A program made the position numbers and the translations under genes. A model generated the notes under the pieces. The model was not told the DNA's origin, did not search any database, and saw only the letters and a program-made list of their open reading frames with translations. 6,205 nucleotides of DNA from positions 1 to 6,205 of the forward strand of contig JAFRLD010000002.1 of NCBI GenBank assembly GCA_017431395.1, in the 5' to 3' direction. The DNA comes from Bacillota bacterium (lineage in GTDB: Bacteria > Bacillota > Clostridia > Peptostreptococcales > Anaerovoracaceae). Position 1 is the first letter of the stretch. Every line of letters starts with the position of its first letter. This document shows, one piece after another, positions 1 to 5,709 of the stretch.

Positions 1-131
1 GCTCGCTGGCTTTGCTACACCACTTCCTCCCCCGTCGCCATTGCTGACGCCGGCTTGTGGTTCACTACACTTGGCGGTAACTACCCGTGACGGGACTTTC
101 ACCCGTTAGAACTGTGCCATGCCCGGCACAC
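1..131 (-). mobile_element. Group II intron, 5' end of domain I (runs off the left edge)
   Basis: Read on the minus strand, the sequence begins GTGTGCCGGGCATGGCAC at 131, which fits the conserved GUGYG 5' end of bacterial group II introns and the GUGYGCC..GGCAUGG opening seen in several bacterial classes. It is followed by a five-base-pair stem (106-102 with 94-90) closing the loop UGAAAGU, a GGGUGAAAGUCCC element common in domain I of such introns, and then a run of further small stem-forming segments to the window edge. The 5' splice site would lie between 132 and 131, with exon bases TTTTTTTCG just upstream. No reading frame spans this stretch, as expected for structured RNA upstream of a domain IV reverse transcriptase, which would lie outside the window. 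The subclass is unresolved. Identification is from recalled consensus, not a search. Confidence 0.72.
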
Positions 132-133
132 CG

Positions 134-183
134 AAAAAAACTGCTCCCCCTTGCAGCCTCTGCTTAGCTGGGAAGCAGTTTTT
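134..183 (-). terminator. Rho-independent terminator of thrH, potentially bidirectional
   Basis: AAAAACTGCT (136-145) pairs perfectly with AGCAGTTTTT (174-183). After one C/A mismatch, CCC (147-149) pairs with GGG (170-172), and a smaller GCAG/CTGC hairpin (153-156, 160-163) can form inside the loop. On the minus strand the stem is followed by seven T (140-134), 41 bases after the thrH stop codon, which is the expected position. The flanking A and T tracts mean the same hairpin could stop transcription from either side. The putative intron begins three bases past the end of this element. Confidence 0.85.
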
Positions 184-224
184 AATTATCTTTTATTATC
201 GCGGCAGAGCCGCAGCAATCACCT

Positions 225-824
225 CTACAGAACCGCCTTGATCGCGTCCAGGAACTCCGGGAAGTCCTCATAAGCCGGAAGTTCAGGATGCTCCGCCTTG
301 ATCGCGTCTGTGCTCTTGAAGAGGAATCCGTGCTTGCTGGCAAGGATCATGGCCAGATCGTTGTGGCTGTCGCCGGCAGCGATCGTATCATAGCCGATCG
401 TCTGAAGCGCTCTGACGGTGGTCAGCTTCGACGGCTGCACACGCATCTTGTGGGTGATGATCATACCGTCATCGCCGATCTCCAGAGAGTTGCACATCAG
501 CATAGGCCAGTGCAGCTTCTTCATCAGCGGCTTGGCGAACTGTTCGAAAGTATCGCTGATGACCACGACCTGGGTCAGCGTCCGCAGTTCATCCAGAAAT
601 TCCACCGCGCCCGGGAGCGGATCGATCTGCGCGATGACATCCTGTATATCCTTGATCCCCAGATTATGCTCTCTGAGAATGTCCAGTCTGAATTTCATCA
701 GCTTGTTGTAATCCGGCTCGTCTCTGGTGGTCCGCTTCAGCTCCGGGATCCCTGCCTTCTCTGCGAAATTGATCCAGATCTCAGGGACCAGAACGCCTTC
801 CATGTCCAAACATACCATATTCAT
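225..824 (-). CDS. thrH: ThrH-type phosphoserine phosphatase / homoserine phosphotransferase (HAD superfamily)
   Basis: This cytoplasmic HAD-superfamily enzyme has 199 residues, close to the ~205 of Pseudomonas ThrH. HAD motif I is CLDMEGVLVPEIW, with nucleophile Asp7 and Glu9 in the DxE form typical of ThrH rather than the usual DxD. Motif II is SDT (90-92), the motif III lysine is probably Lys133, and motif IV is GDSHND (151-156). The TTRDEPDY stretch (32-39) is also characteristic of ThrH. Family knowledge: the enzyme dephosphorylates phosphoserine and can move the phosphate to homoserine, linking serine and threonine synthesis. The start chosen is the ATG at 824, eight bases after AAAGGCGG; a second in-frame ATG at codon 3 is too close for separate use. 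It has its own promoter, an unusual leader hairpin and a strong terminator, so it is probably a monocistronic unit, though read-through from hypE is possible. Confidence 0.88.
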   Translation of the reverse strand: MNMVCLDMEGVLVPEIWINFAEKAGIPELKRTTRDEPDYNKLMKFRLDILREHNLGIKDIQDVIAQIDPLPGAVEFLDELRTLTQVVVISDTFEQFAKPLMKKLHWPMLMCNSLEIGDDGMIITHKMRVQPSKLTTVRALQTIGYDTIAAGDSHNDLAMILASKHGFLFKSTDAIKAEHPELPAYEDFPEFLDAIKAVL

Positions 825-850
825 AGTAATATCCGCCTTTCTGTATTACT
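825..850 (-). promoter_or_regulatory. Hairpin around the thrH ribosome binding site
   Basis: AGTAATA (825-831) and TATTACT (844-850) are perfect seven-base inverted repeats. On the thrH transcript the stem ends directly at the ATG (824), and the 12-base loop (832-843) holds the Shine-Dalgarno AAAGGCGG. The stem has only one G-C pair, so it is weak. It could modulate initiation by holding the start region in a loop, or be a DNA operator instead. The base pairing is seen directly; any regulatory role is inferred. Confidence 0.5.
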
Positions 851-871
851 GTCTAAGTGTTTATGTATAAC

Positions 872-900
872 AATATACTTTCGTAACTGGTGTACGTCAA
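872..900 (-). promoter_or_regulatory. Sigma-A promoter of thrH
   Basis: The -35 box TTGACG (900-895) and the -10 box TATATT (877-872) are separated by exactly 17 bases. The expected transcription start is near 865, giving a leader of about 40 bases before the thrH ATG. A second, extended -10-like element TGTTATACA (872-864) overlaps it but has no -35. The palindrome GTATA-N4-TATAC (865-878) covers the -10 box and could be an operator or simply a consequence of AT-rich promoter bases. Confidence 0.75.
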
Positions 901-908
901 GTCCCTTC

Positions 909-957
909 CTGCAAAGGCTGGACCCTCCTGCCGCAAAGGCTGTACCGCCCTGCCGCC
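909..957. repeat. Imperfect tandem repeat, about 22-base period, roughly 2.3 copies
   Basis: The core CAAAGGCTG occurs at 912-920 and 934-942, exactly 22 bases apart, each preceded by CTGC or CTGCCG and followed by GGACC or GTACC. A third partial unit, CTGCCGCC, starts at 950. The array lies between the hypE stop and the thrH -35 box. On the minus strand the units can form small hairpins (GCC-TTTGC-GGC and CCT-TTGC-AGG), but no U-run follows, so it is not a clear terminator. Confidence 0.55.
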
Positions 958-961
958 TGAA

Positions 962-1981
962 CTAGCAGATCCTCGGAAGCCCCTCGCCATAGAGCACATC
1001 GAACCTGCGGGTCGCGCCGAGCCTTGTCCTAAGGAATGCTCCGCTTCCCTCCATGATCTGTCCGATGATCGCCGCATCCTTGCCGTGCTCCGTGCTCCGC
1101 ATGACTTCAAGCGCATGCTCCGCCTCCTCTGCCGGTACCACAGCGATCATTTTGCCCTCGTTGCCCATGTAGAGCGGATCGAGTCCAAGGATGTCCGCGA
1201 AGCCCCGCACATCCGCATGGACCGGGATCGCTTCCTCCTCCAGTTCGATCTTCACCCCGGAGCTTCCGGCGATCTCATTGATCACCGTCCCGAGCCCGCC
1301 GCGGGTCACATCCCGCATCGTATGCACGTGCAGCCCTGCCGCGAACAGCGCGTCCACCACATCGTTCAGTGCGGCGCAGTCGCTCGTAATATCATTTGAG
1401 ATCTCCATCCGGTGGCTGAGGATGCAGGCATGATGATCTCCCAGATTACCGCTGACGAGGATCACGTCGCCGGGCCGGCCGTTCGCGCTGCTGACATCGC
1501 GGCCAGCAGGGATCTCTCCGATCCCGGTGGTATTGATATAAAGGCCGCCATTCCCCTCGACCACTTTCGTATCTCCGGCTACGATCATGACGCCGGCTTC
1601 CCGGGCCTGCTTCGCCATGGATGCCACTAAGCGGTCGAGCAAATCGACTTCAAGCCCTTCCTCCAGAATGAATCCGCAGGTCAGGTACTTCGGCACCGCG
1701 CCCATCATCAGAAGGTCGTTCACCGTACCGCAGACGCAGAGTTTGCCGATGTCGCCGCCCCGAAACTCCAGCGGCGTCACCACGAACGAGTCCGTGCTGC
1801 ACGCGATCCGCGCCGGTGCGCAGGACGCAGCGGTTTCGCCATCCGGCGAGCCGCCCACATGAAGCACGGCCGCATCTTCCATGCGGCCCAAAATCTCATT
1901 ATTAAAATATTTACCGAATATATCGCTCATGAGCTGGGCAGAGGACTGTCCGCCACTGCCGTGTGCCATCGTTATTTTCAT
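962..1981 (-). CDS. hypE: HypE, hydrogenase maturation carbamoyl dehydratase
   Basis: HypE takes the carbamoyl group from HypF onto its C-terminal cysteine and dehydrates it with ATP to a thiocyanate, the source of the active-site cyanide ligands of [NiFe]-hydrogenase. The protein has 339 residues and ends in PRIC, with the acceptor Cys339 as last residue. Visible PurM/AIR-synthase-like ATP-binding features are HGSGG (7-11), DSFVVTP (64-70), GTVNDLLMMGA (85-95), AGDTKVVEG (135-143) and the RDVTRGGLG loop (223-231). Residues 41-62 carry a somewhat long Gly/Ser/Ala-rich loop with two Cys before TDSF, probably a surface insertion. The ATG at 1981 is preceded by AAAGGA at about five bases and follows the hypD stop by 21 bases. 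It is the last gene of the transporter-deacylase-hypCDE run, with no convincing terminator after it. Confidence 0.97.
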   Translation of the reverse strand: MKITMAHGSGGQSSAQLMSDIFGKYFNNEILGRMEDAAVLHVGGSPDGETAASCAPARIACSTDSFVVTPLEFRGGDIGKLCVCGTVNDLLMMGAVPKYLTCGFILEEGLEVDLLDRLVASMAKQAREAGVMIVAGDTKVVEGNGGLYINTTGIGEIPAGRDVSSANGRPGDVILVSGNLGDHHACILSHRMEISNDITSDCAALNDVVDALFAAGLHVHTMRDVTRGGLGTVINEIAGSSGVKIELEEEAIPVHADVRGFADILGLDPLYMGNEGKMIAVVPAEEAEHALEVMRSTEHGKDAAIIGQIMEGSGAFLRTRLGATRRFDVLYGEGLPRIC

Positions 1982-2002
1982 GCTTATCCTTTCTGGGTCA
2001 GC

Positions 2003-3043
2003 TCAATGTACATTCCTGTACCAGATCCCGCAGGAGCCCTCCGCGGAGACCATGCAGGGTCCGTATGGATGGATCGGGCTGCAGCCGTTTCCGAACATCG
2101 GACACTGGTCCGGATTGATCCGGCCGACGATCACATCCCCGCACCGGCAGGCCGCCGGCAGTTCCATGTCTTCCGAAAGACCGCGGCTTCCCGCATCGTA
2201 CTGGGCATACTCGTCCTTAAGATAGAGTCCCGAATCCGGGATCTCCCCCAGTCCGCGCCAGACGGCCGGGCCGGTCTCGAACACCTCGTTCATGACGGCG
2301 AGTGCTTTCGCGTTCCCGTCATCCCGGACGGCGTTCCGGTAGAGATTCTCTGACAGGCTCTCCCCTGCCTCGATCTGCCGCACGATCCGGTAGATGCATC
2401 CCAGAATATGCTCCGCCTCGAATCCCGCCACAACGAAAGGCTTGCCGTATTTGGCCGCCATCTCATCGTACACGTGGACTCCTGTGATCACGCTCACGTG
2501 GCCCGGACAGATGAATCCATCCACATCGTTCTGGTTCTCGCAGATCCATTCGAGCGCCGGGAGCACGGTCTTCAAAGCCGTGATCAGACGGATATTCGTA
2601 ACGCCCTGCTTCCGGGCTTCCCGGAGCATCAGAGCATATGCCGGTACCGTCGTCTCGAATCCGACCGCTGCTATGCCGATCACCTTGTCCGGATCCGCCT
2701 TCGCCTTCTCGATGGCCTCGAACGGGGAATACATGATGCTCACGTTCGCGCTGGTCTTGTTCTCCGACAGGCTTCCGCCCGTTCCCGGCACCTTCATCAT
2801 ATCTCCGAAGGTCAGGAGCTCATGGCCCTCTGTCTTCGCAAAGGCTGTACAGGCGTCGATATAAGCCGTCGGTGTCACGCATACAGGACAGCCAGGCCCG
2901 GAGATCAGTTTGATCTTAGGCGAGATCAGGTCCCGGATGCCGTTTTTAAAAATCGCCGCCGTATGTGTGCCGCAGACCTCCATCAGCTTCAGGGGCTTAC
3001 CGTCGTAACTCTTCAAATAGTCGATGATCTCCCTGACTTCCAT
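2003..3043 (-). CDS. hypD: HypD, Fe-S scaffold protein of the Fe(CN)2CO cofactor
   Basis: HypD forms a complex with HypC that holds iron while CN and CO ligands are added for [NiFe]-hydrogenase. Its 346 residues match the usual family length of 350-380. All signature motifs are present: CGTHT (24-28), GPGCPVC (49-55) with the conserved Cys pair, GFETT (128-132), CPGH (179-182) and AGFE (206-209). The C-terminal [4Fe-4S] region (299-338) has Cys299, 301, 314, 321, 330 and 338, in the order CRCG, QCPMFGNGC, GPCMVS and EGSCG. The ATG at 3043 lies two bases after the hypC stop (TAA-CC-ATG). The only purine-rich site, GGAGGG, is 12 bases upstream inside hypC, so translation is probably coupled to hypC. 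Confidence 0.97.
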   Translation of the reverse strand: MEVREIIDYLKSYDGKPLKLMEVCGTHTAAIFKNGIRDLISPKIKLISGPGCPVCVTPTAYIDACTAFAKTEGHELLTFGDMMKVPGTGGSLSENKTSANVSIMYSPFEAIEKAKADPDKVIGIAAVGFETTVPAYALMLREARKQGVTNIRLITALKTVLPALEWICENQNDVDGFICPGHVSVITGVHVYDEMAAKYGKPFVVAGFEAEHILGCIYRIVRQIEAGESLSENLYRNAVRDDGNAKALAVMNEVFETGPAVWRGLGEIPDSGLYLKDEYAQYDAGSRGLSEDMELPAACRCGDVIVGRINPDQCPMFGNGCSPIHPYGPCMVSAEGSCGIWYRNVH

Positions 3044-3045
3044 GG

Positions 3046-3270
3046 TTACTGCAGGCCCTCCAGCTCCTCAATGTCCGCGAAAAGATCGATGATCTCCTGC
3101 GCCTTGTCCTTTGACATGACCTCGATCGCGCAGCCGGCATGCACTAACACGTACTGGCCGGGCTCCGGCTCCACGAGGCCGATGTTGACCTTCACCTGAT
3201 TGCCGTTAAAATCTACGTTCGCCTGGTCACCATTCACTTCCATCACCCTTCCGGGGATCGCTATACACAT
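3046..3270 (-). CDS. hypC: HypC/HybG-family hydrogenase maturation chaperone
   Basis: This small cytoplasmic chaperone carries the Fe(CN)2CO unit with HypD and delivers it to the hydrogenase large-subunit precursor. It has 74 residues and begins MCIAIPGRV: the essential Cys2, exposed after Met1 removal, and the AIPG motif are both present. The beta-barrel part includes GQYVLVHAGCAIE (38-50), where the family often has HVGFA; His44 is kept, and Cys47 takes the place of the common Phe. The ATG at 3270 has an excellent AAGGAG eight bases upstream, which overlaps the end of the preceding deacylase gene (stop at 3274-3276), so the genes are co-transcribed. The C-terminal acidic helix (about 54-71) is normal for the family. 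Confidence 0.96.
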   Translation of the reverse strand: MCIAIPGRVMEVNGDQANVDFNGNQVKVNIGLVEPEPGQYVLVHAGCAIEVMSKDKAQEIIDLFADIEELEGLQ

Positions 3271-3273
3271 CTG

Positions 3274-3762
3274 TCATTCTCCTTCCGGCTGAGGGGTTTT
3301 GCAAACGTCGATCCAGCCTTTGGCCCTAGAATACTTCTCCAGTTCCTCCAGCGTGAACTCAATGGCGCTGTTGGAGCTGCCGCACGCCGGGAACATCGTC
3401 TCGAACCGCCGCATAGAAGCATCGCAATAAACATCCACATCGTCCCGCTCAATCCCGAACGCACAGACCCCGCCAATGGCGTGGCCTGTGTATTCGATGA
3501 CTTCTTCGGGTTTCAGCATTTTCGCTTTGAAGTGGAACTGATCCTTGAACTTACGGTTATCGATACGGGCATCGCCCGCCGCCTGGATCAGGATACAGCC
3601 CCCTTCCGGCTTCAGGAACGACAGTGTCTTACAGATCCGCTCCGGTTCTGTACCGACGGCAACGGCCGCCAGTTCCACCGTCGCGCTGGAAACATCGAAT
3701 TCCATGATCCGGTCTTCGATCCCCAGCCCCGCGAAATACTCTCTTACTTTTTCGATCGCCAT
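3274..3762 (-). CDS. YbaK/EbsC-type aminoacyl-tRNA(Pro) deacylase
   Basis: The 162-residue protein is a single-domain member of the YbaK/ProRS INS-like family, which hydrolyses wrongly charged tRNA, typically Cys- or Ala-tRNA(Pro) made by prolyl-tRNA synthetase. Matching features are ICKTL (43-47) with the conserved catalytic-site Lys45, GDARID (63-68), the GHAIGGVCAFG loop (93-103) and the C-terminal PACGSSNSAIEF stretch (125-136). Whether it acts on Cys- or Ala-tRNA(Pro), or is a regulator of other kinds, cannot be read from these motifs. The ATG at 3762 has AGGGG about nine bases upstream. It starts 15 bases after the transporter stop and ends three bases before hypC, so it sits in the middle of the operon although it has no known role in hydrogenase maturation. 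Confidence 0.88.
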   Translation of the reverse strand: MAIEKVREYFAGLGIEDRIMEFDVSSATVELAAVAVGTEPERICKTLSFLKPEGGCILIQAAGDARIDNRKFKDQFHFKAKMLKPEEVIEYTGHAIGGVCAFGIERDDVDVYCDASMRRFETMFPACGSSNSAIEFTLEELEKYSRAKGWIDVCKTPQPEGE

Positions 3763-3777
3763 ATCTGAAATCCCCTG

Positions 3778-5565
3778 TTATTTCTCGTCCTTCTCATCGT
3801 GATCCGGCACGAAGATCTCTGCTTCTTCGTATTCTTCCAGCAGGCTTTCCTCCGGCTCTCCGAACAGTCTCTGTCTCGCTTTGTTCTTCTTAAGATTGAT
3901 CGCCAGGGCGACTGCAACGCCTCCCCAGAGTCCGATGCAGGCAACGCACATCATGGCGACAGCCGGTGTGCTGATGCTCTTGCCGAAGCCTCCGGTCACA
4001 GCGATGATATCGATGATCAGAGCGATGATCGCAATGATGATGATCCCGAAGATAACGATCTTCGAAGAGAAGCTGACCGGTTCCCACTTCGGTGCGTCTT
4101 CCGGAGTCTTATAGAAGGAATCCTTGCCCTTGATCGCTGTCAGAACGATGGTTCCAACCACCAGGAAGATGATGAAGACGATTCCCAGAGACAGCGGATA
4201 TACGTCATATCCATCGTGGAAGTAGGTGACCAGGTTGGTGATCGTGGTGTAGCCCAGCACGATGACGGTGACGACCTTCAGACACCAGATCCACCATGTA
4301 CCGATGCTGAAGTTGGAATATTCGTTGGCTGCCTGACGCAGTTTCTCCGGCTTGAAGAACCAGCCGATCAGGACGACTTCGACCACGCCGCTGGCTACGA
4401 TGCCGATATTGTTGGCGATGTAGTCCGCGAGGTCAAGGAAGTACAGGCCTGCCTTGGTAACAAACAGGAAGGACAGGATGAATGCCGGGACCAGAACGAC
4501 GGTGGTCGCCTTCTTGTGAGACATCTCCCACTTGTCCTCGATACCTGTGATCGCAGTCTGCACGATGGAGATCATCGATGTGACACCTGCGGTGAACAGG
4601 GATACGAAGAAGAGGATGCCAAACAGGGAGTTCAGTCCGGGCAGTGTGCTGATCGCGGTCGGGAAGACGACGAAGGCCAGTCCGACGCCTGCAGCAGCTA
4701 CATCGTCCATCGTCTGACCGGAAGCATATGCCATGTAACCCATGATGGAGAAGATGCCGATGCCGGCGAAGATCTCGAATCCATGGTTGGTGCAGGCGGT
4801 CAGGAATGCGGTATTGACCACGTCCTCCTCCTTCGGCAGATAGCTCGAATAGGAGATCATGATGGCGAACGCGATGGATAAGCTGAAGAATACCTGTCCA
4901 TACGCAGCGACCCATACAGACGGCTTAGCGATCGCTGACCAATCCGGTGTGAACATGTAAGCGATACCATCCACAGCGCCCGGCAGGGTGATGCCGCGGA
5001 AGAAGATGATCACAGTACATACCAGCAGGATCGGCAGGCAGATCTTGCATGCCAGGTCGATGCCCTTGTTGATGCCTCTGTACATGATGAATCCGACAAT
5101 CGCCCATACGATCAGGAACGGGATCAGCAGTTTCGTATTCAGACCGCCGACCTGTGTGATGCTGTCGGTGATCTGCAGCATTCCGTAGAAGCTGCCGGCA
5201 GTATCCTCGCCCCAGGTGCAGCCCACGGCCTTGCCGATGTAGCAGAGTACCCAGACGACGATCGCGACATAGTAGATACTGATCAGGAAGGCTGTCATGA
5301 CCTGGAACCATCCAAGGAATTCGAACTTCCTGTTGATCCTGGCGAAAGCTCCCGGAGCACCGGATCTATAAGTTTTACCCATTGTATACTCCAGCACCAG
5401 GATCGGGATGCCTGCGGTCAGGATCGCGAAAAGGTACGGGAAAATAAACGCGCCGCCTCCGTTCGTCGCGGCGATGTACGGAAATCTCCACAGGTTGCCC
5501 AATCCAACCGCGGAGCCGATTGCAGCCAGGATAAACCCCAGCTTACTGTTCCATTGGTTTCTCAA
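3778..5565 (-). CDS. Sodium-dependent neurotransmitter-symporter (NSS/SNF) family amino-acid transporter
   Basis: This integral membrane protein is of the LeuT/MhsT type and imports an amino acid or amine with Na+. TM1 has the hallmark SAVGLGNLWRFPY (residues 18-30 counting from TTG), with the unwound Na+/substrate segment. TM6 has FFSLSIAFAIMISYSSY (226-242), and TM8 has FTAGVTSMIS (324-333) at the Na2 site. By eye there are about 12 core helices plus two more hydrophobic stretches (about 501-523 and 534-558) before an acidic cytoplasmic tail. At 595 residues it is longer than LeuT (~519). Start: a GTG at 5574 lies one base from AGGAGA and is too close; the TTG at 5565 is ten bases away and gives the usual MRNQW..LGF beginning. 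First gene of the operon with deacylase and hypCDE. Substrate unknown. Confidence 0.93.
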   Translation of the reverse strand: MRNQWNSKLGFILAAIGSAVGLGNLWRFPYIAATNGGGAFIFPYLFAILTAGIPILVLEYTMGKTYRSGAPGAFARINRKFEFLGWFQVMTAFLISIYYVAIVVWVLCYIGKAVGCTWGEDTAGSFYGMLQITDSITQVGGLNTKLLIPFLIVWAIVGFIMYRGINKGIDLACKICLPILLVCTVIIFFRGITLPGAVDGIAYMFTPDWSAIAKPSVWVAAYGQVFFSLSIAFAIMISYSSYLPKEEDVVNTAFLTACTNHGFEIFAGIGIFSIMGYMAYASGQTMDDVAAAGVGLAFVVFPTAISTLPGLNSLFGILFFVSLFTAGVTSMISIVQTAITGIEDKWEMSHKKATTVVLVPAFILSFLFVTKAGLYFLDLADYIANNIGIVASGVVEVVLIGWFFKPEKLRQAANEYSNFSIGTWWIWCLKVVTVIVLGYTTITNLVTYFHDGYDVYPLSLGIVFIIFLVVGTIVLTAIKGKDSFYKTPEDAPKWEPVSFSSKIVIFGIIIIAIIALIIDIIAVTGGFGKSISTPAVAMMCVACIGLWGGVAVALAINLKKNKARQRLFGEPEESLLEEYEEAEIFVPDHDEKDEK

Positions 5566-5574
5566 AACACTCAC

Positions 5575-5580
5575 TCTCCT
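5575..5580 (-). promoter_or_regulatory. Ribosome binding site that decides the transporter start
   Basis: AGGAGA lies at 5580-5575. The GTG at 5574 would leave about one base of spacing, which does not work, whereas the in-frame TTG at 5565-5563 has ten. The TTG start removes three N-terminal residues and agrees with the usual NSS beginning. Confidence 0.65.
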
Positions 5581-5608
5581 AATAAAAAAAACATTATAAA
5601 AACATCGT

Positions 5609-5624
5609 CTGTCACATTTGACAG
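5609..5624. promoter_or_regulatory. Perfect palindrome CTGTCA-N4-TGACAG at the transporter operon start point
   Basis: CTGTCA (5609-5614) and TGACAG (5619-5624) form a perfect six-base inverted repeat with a CATT spacer. It begins about one or two bases after the predicted transcription start of the transporter-hypCDE operon (near 5626). As DNA this is a classic repressor position; the TGTCA-N4-TGACA core has the size of a Crp/Fnr-type or winged-helix dimer site but matches no operator I can name. As RNA it would put a six-pair hairpin at the very 5' end of the message. Confidence 0.5.
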
Positions 5625-5632
5625 CACATTTT

Positions 5633-5661
5633 ATTATATTAAGACCTTCCCGTTATGTCAA
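5633..5661 (-). promoter_or_regulatory. Perfect consensus sigma-A promoter of the transporter-deacylase-hypCDE operon
   Basis: The -35 box is TTGACA (5661-5656), the spacer is 17 bases and the -10 box is TATAAT (5638-5633), all exact consensus. The start point would be near 5626, giving a leader of about 60 bases to the TTG. Such a strong core promoter without an activator site suggests control by repression, consistent with the adjoining palindrome. Confidence 0.85.
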
Positions 5662-5694
5662 TGATTCTTAGTGCTGTAACTACAAATTATTCTG

Positions 5695-5703
5695 TGTTAT
5701 ACT
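5695..5703 (+). promoter_or_regulatory. Extended -10 promoter of hypA (leaderless transcript)
   Basis: TGTTATACT is an extended -10 element (TGn then TATACT, 5698-5703). The 17-base-upstream hexamer (TGTAAC, 5675-5680) is a poor -35, as is usual with extended -10 promoters. Six bases after the -10 box comes the hypA ATG, so transcription would start at or within a base of the start codon. Confidence 0.6.
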
Positions 5704-5709
5704 GTATTC

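Noticed and set aside
1..131. Fragment of a protein gene or of a ribosomal RNA
   Set aside because: No frame gives a plausible protein on either strand. The stem-rich GUGYG..GUGAAAGUCCC pattern fits a group II intron better, and no rRNA landmarks were recognised.
909..957. CRISPR array or hypE terminator
   Set aside because: The period is too short, with no spacer-like inserts, and the small hairpins are not followed by a U-run.
288..965. Plus-strand open frame of 225 codons
   Set aside because: It is antisense to thrH, which has all HAD motifs, and runs through the promoter and repeat region.
2408..3199. Plus-strand open frame of 263 codons
   Set aside because: It is antisense to hypD and hypC, both of which have complete family motifs; the frame has Arg/His-rich composition typical of a shadow.
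3799..4881. Plus-strand open frame of 360 codons
   Set aside because: It is antisense to the transporter. Its product is an improbable run of Asp, His, Gly and Gln typical of reverse-frame reading of hydrophobic codons, and it has no motif.
4433..5311. Minus-strand frames within the transporter gene
   Set aside because: They are out-of-frame readings rich in Arg and His, overlapping a convincing membrane protein.
5609..5624. FNR, Rex or NikR operator
   Set aside because: The palindrome does not match TTGAT-N4-ATCAA, the longer Rex site or the wide NikR half-site spacing, so no regulator is named.
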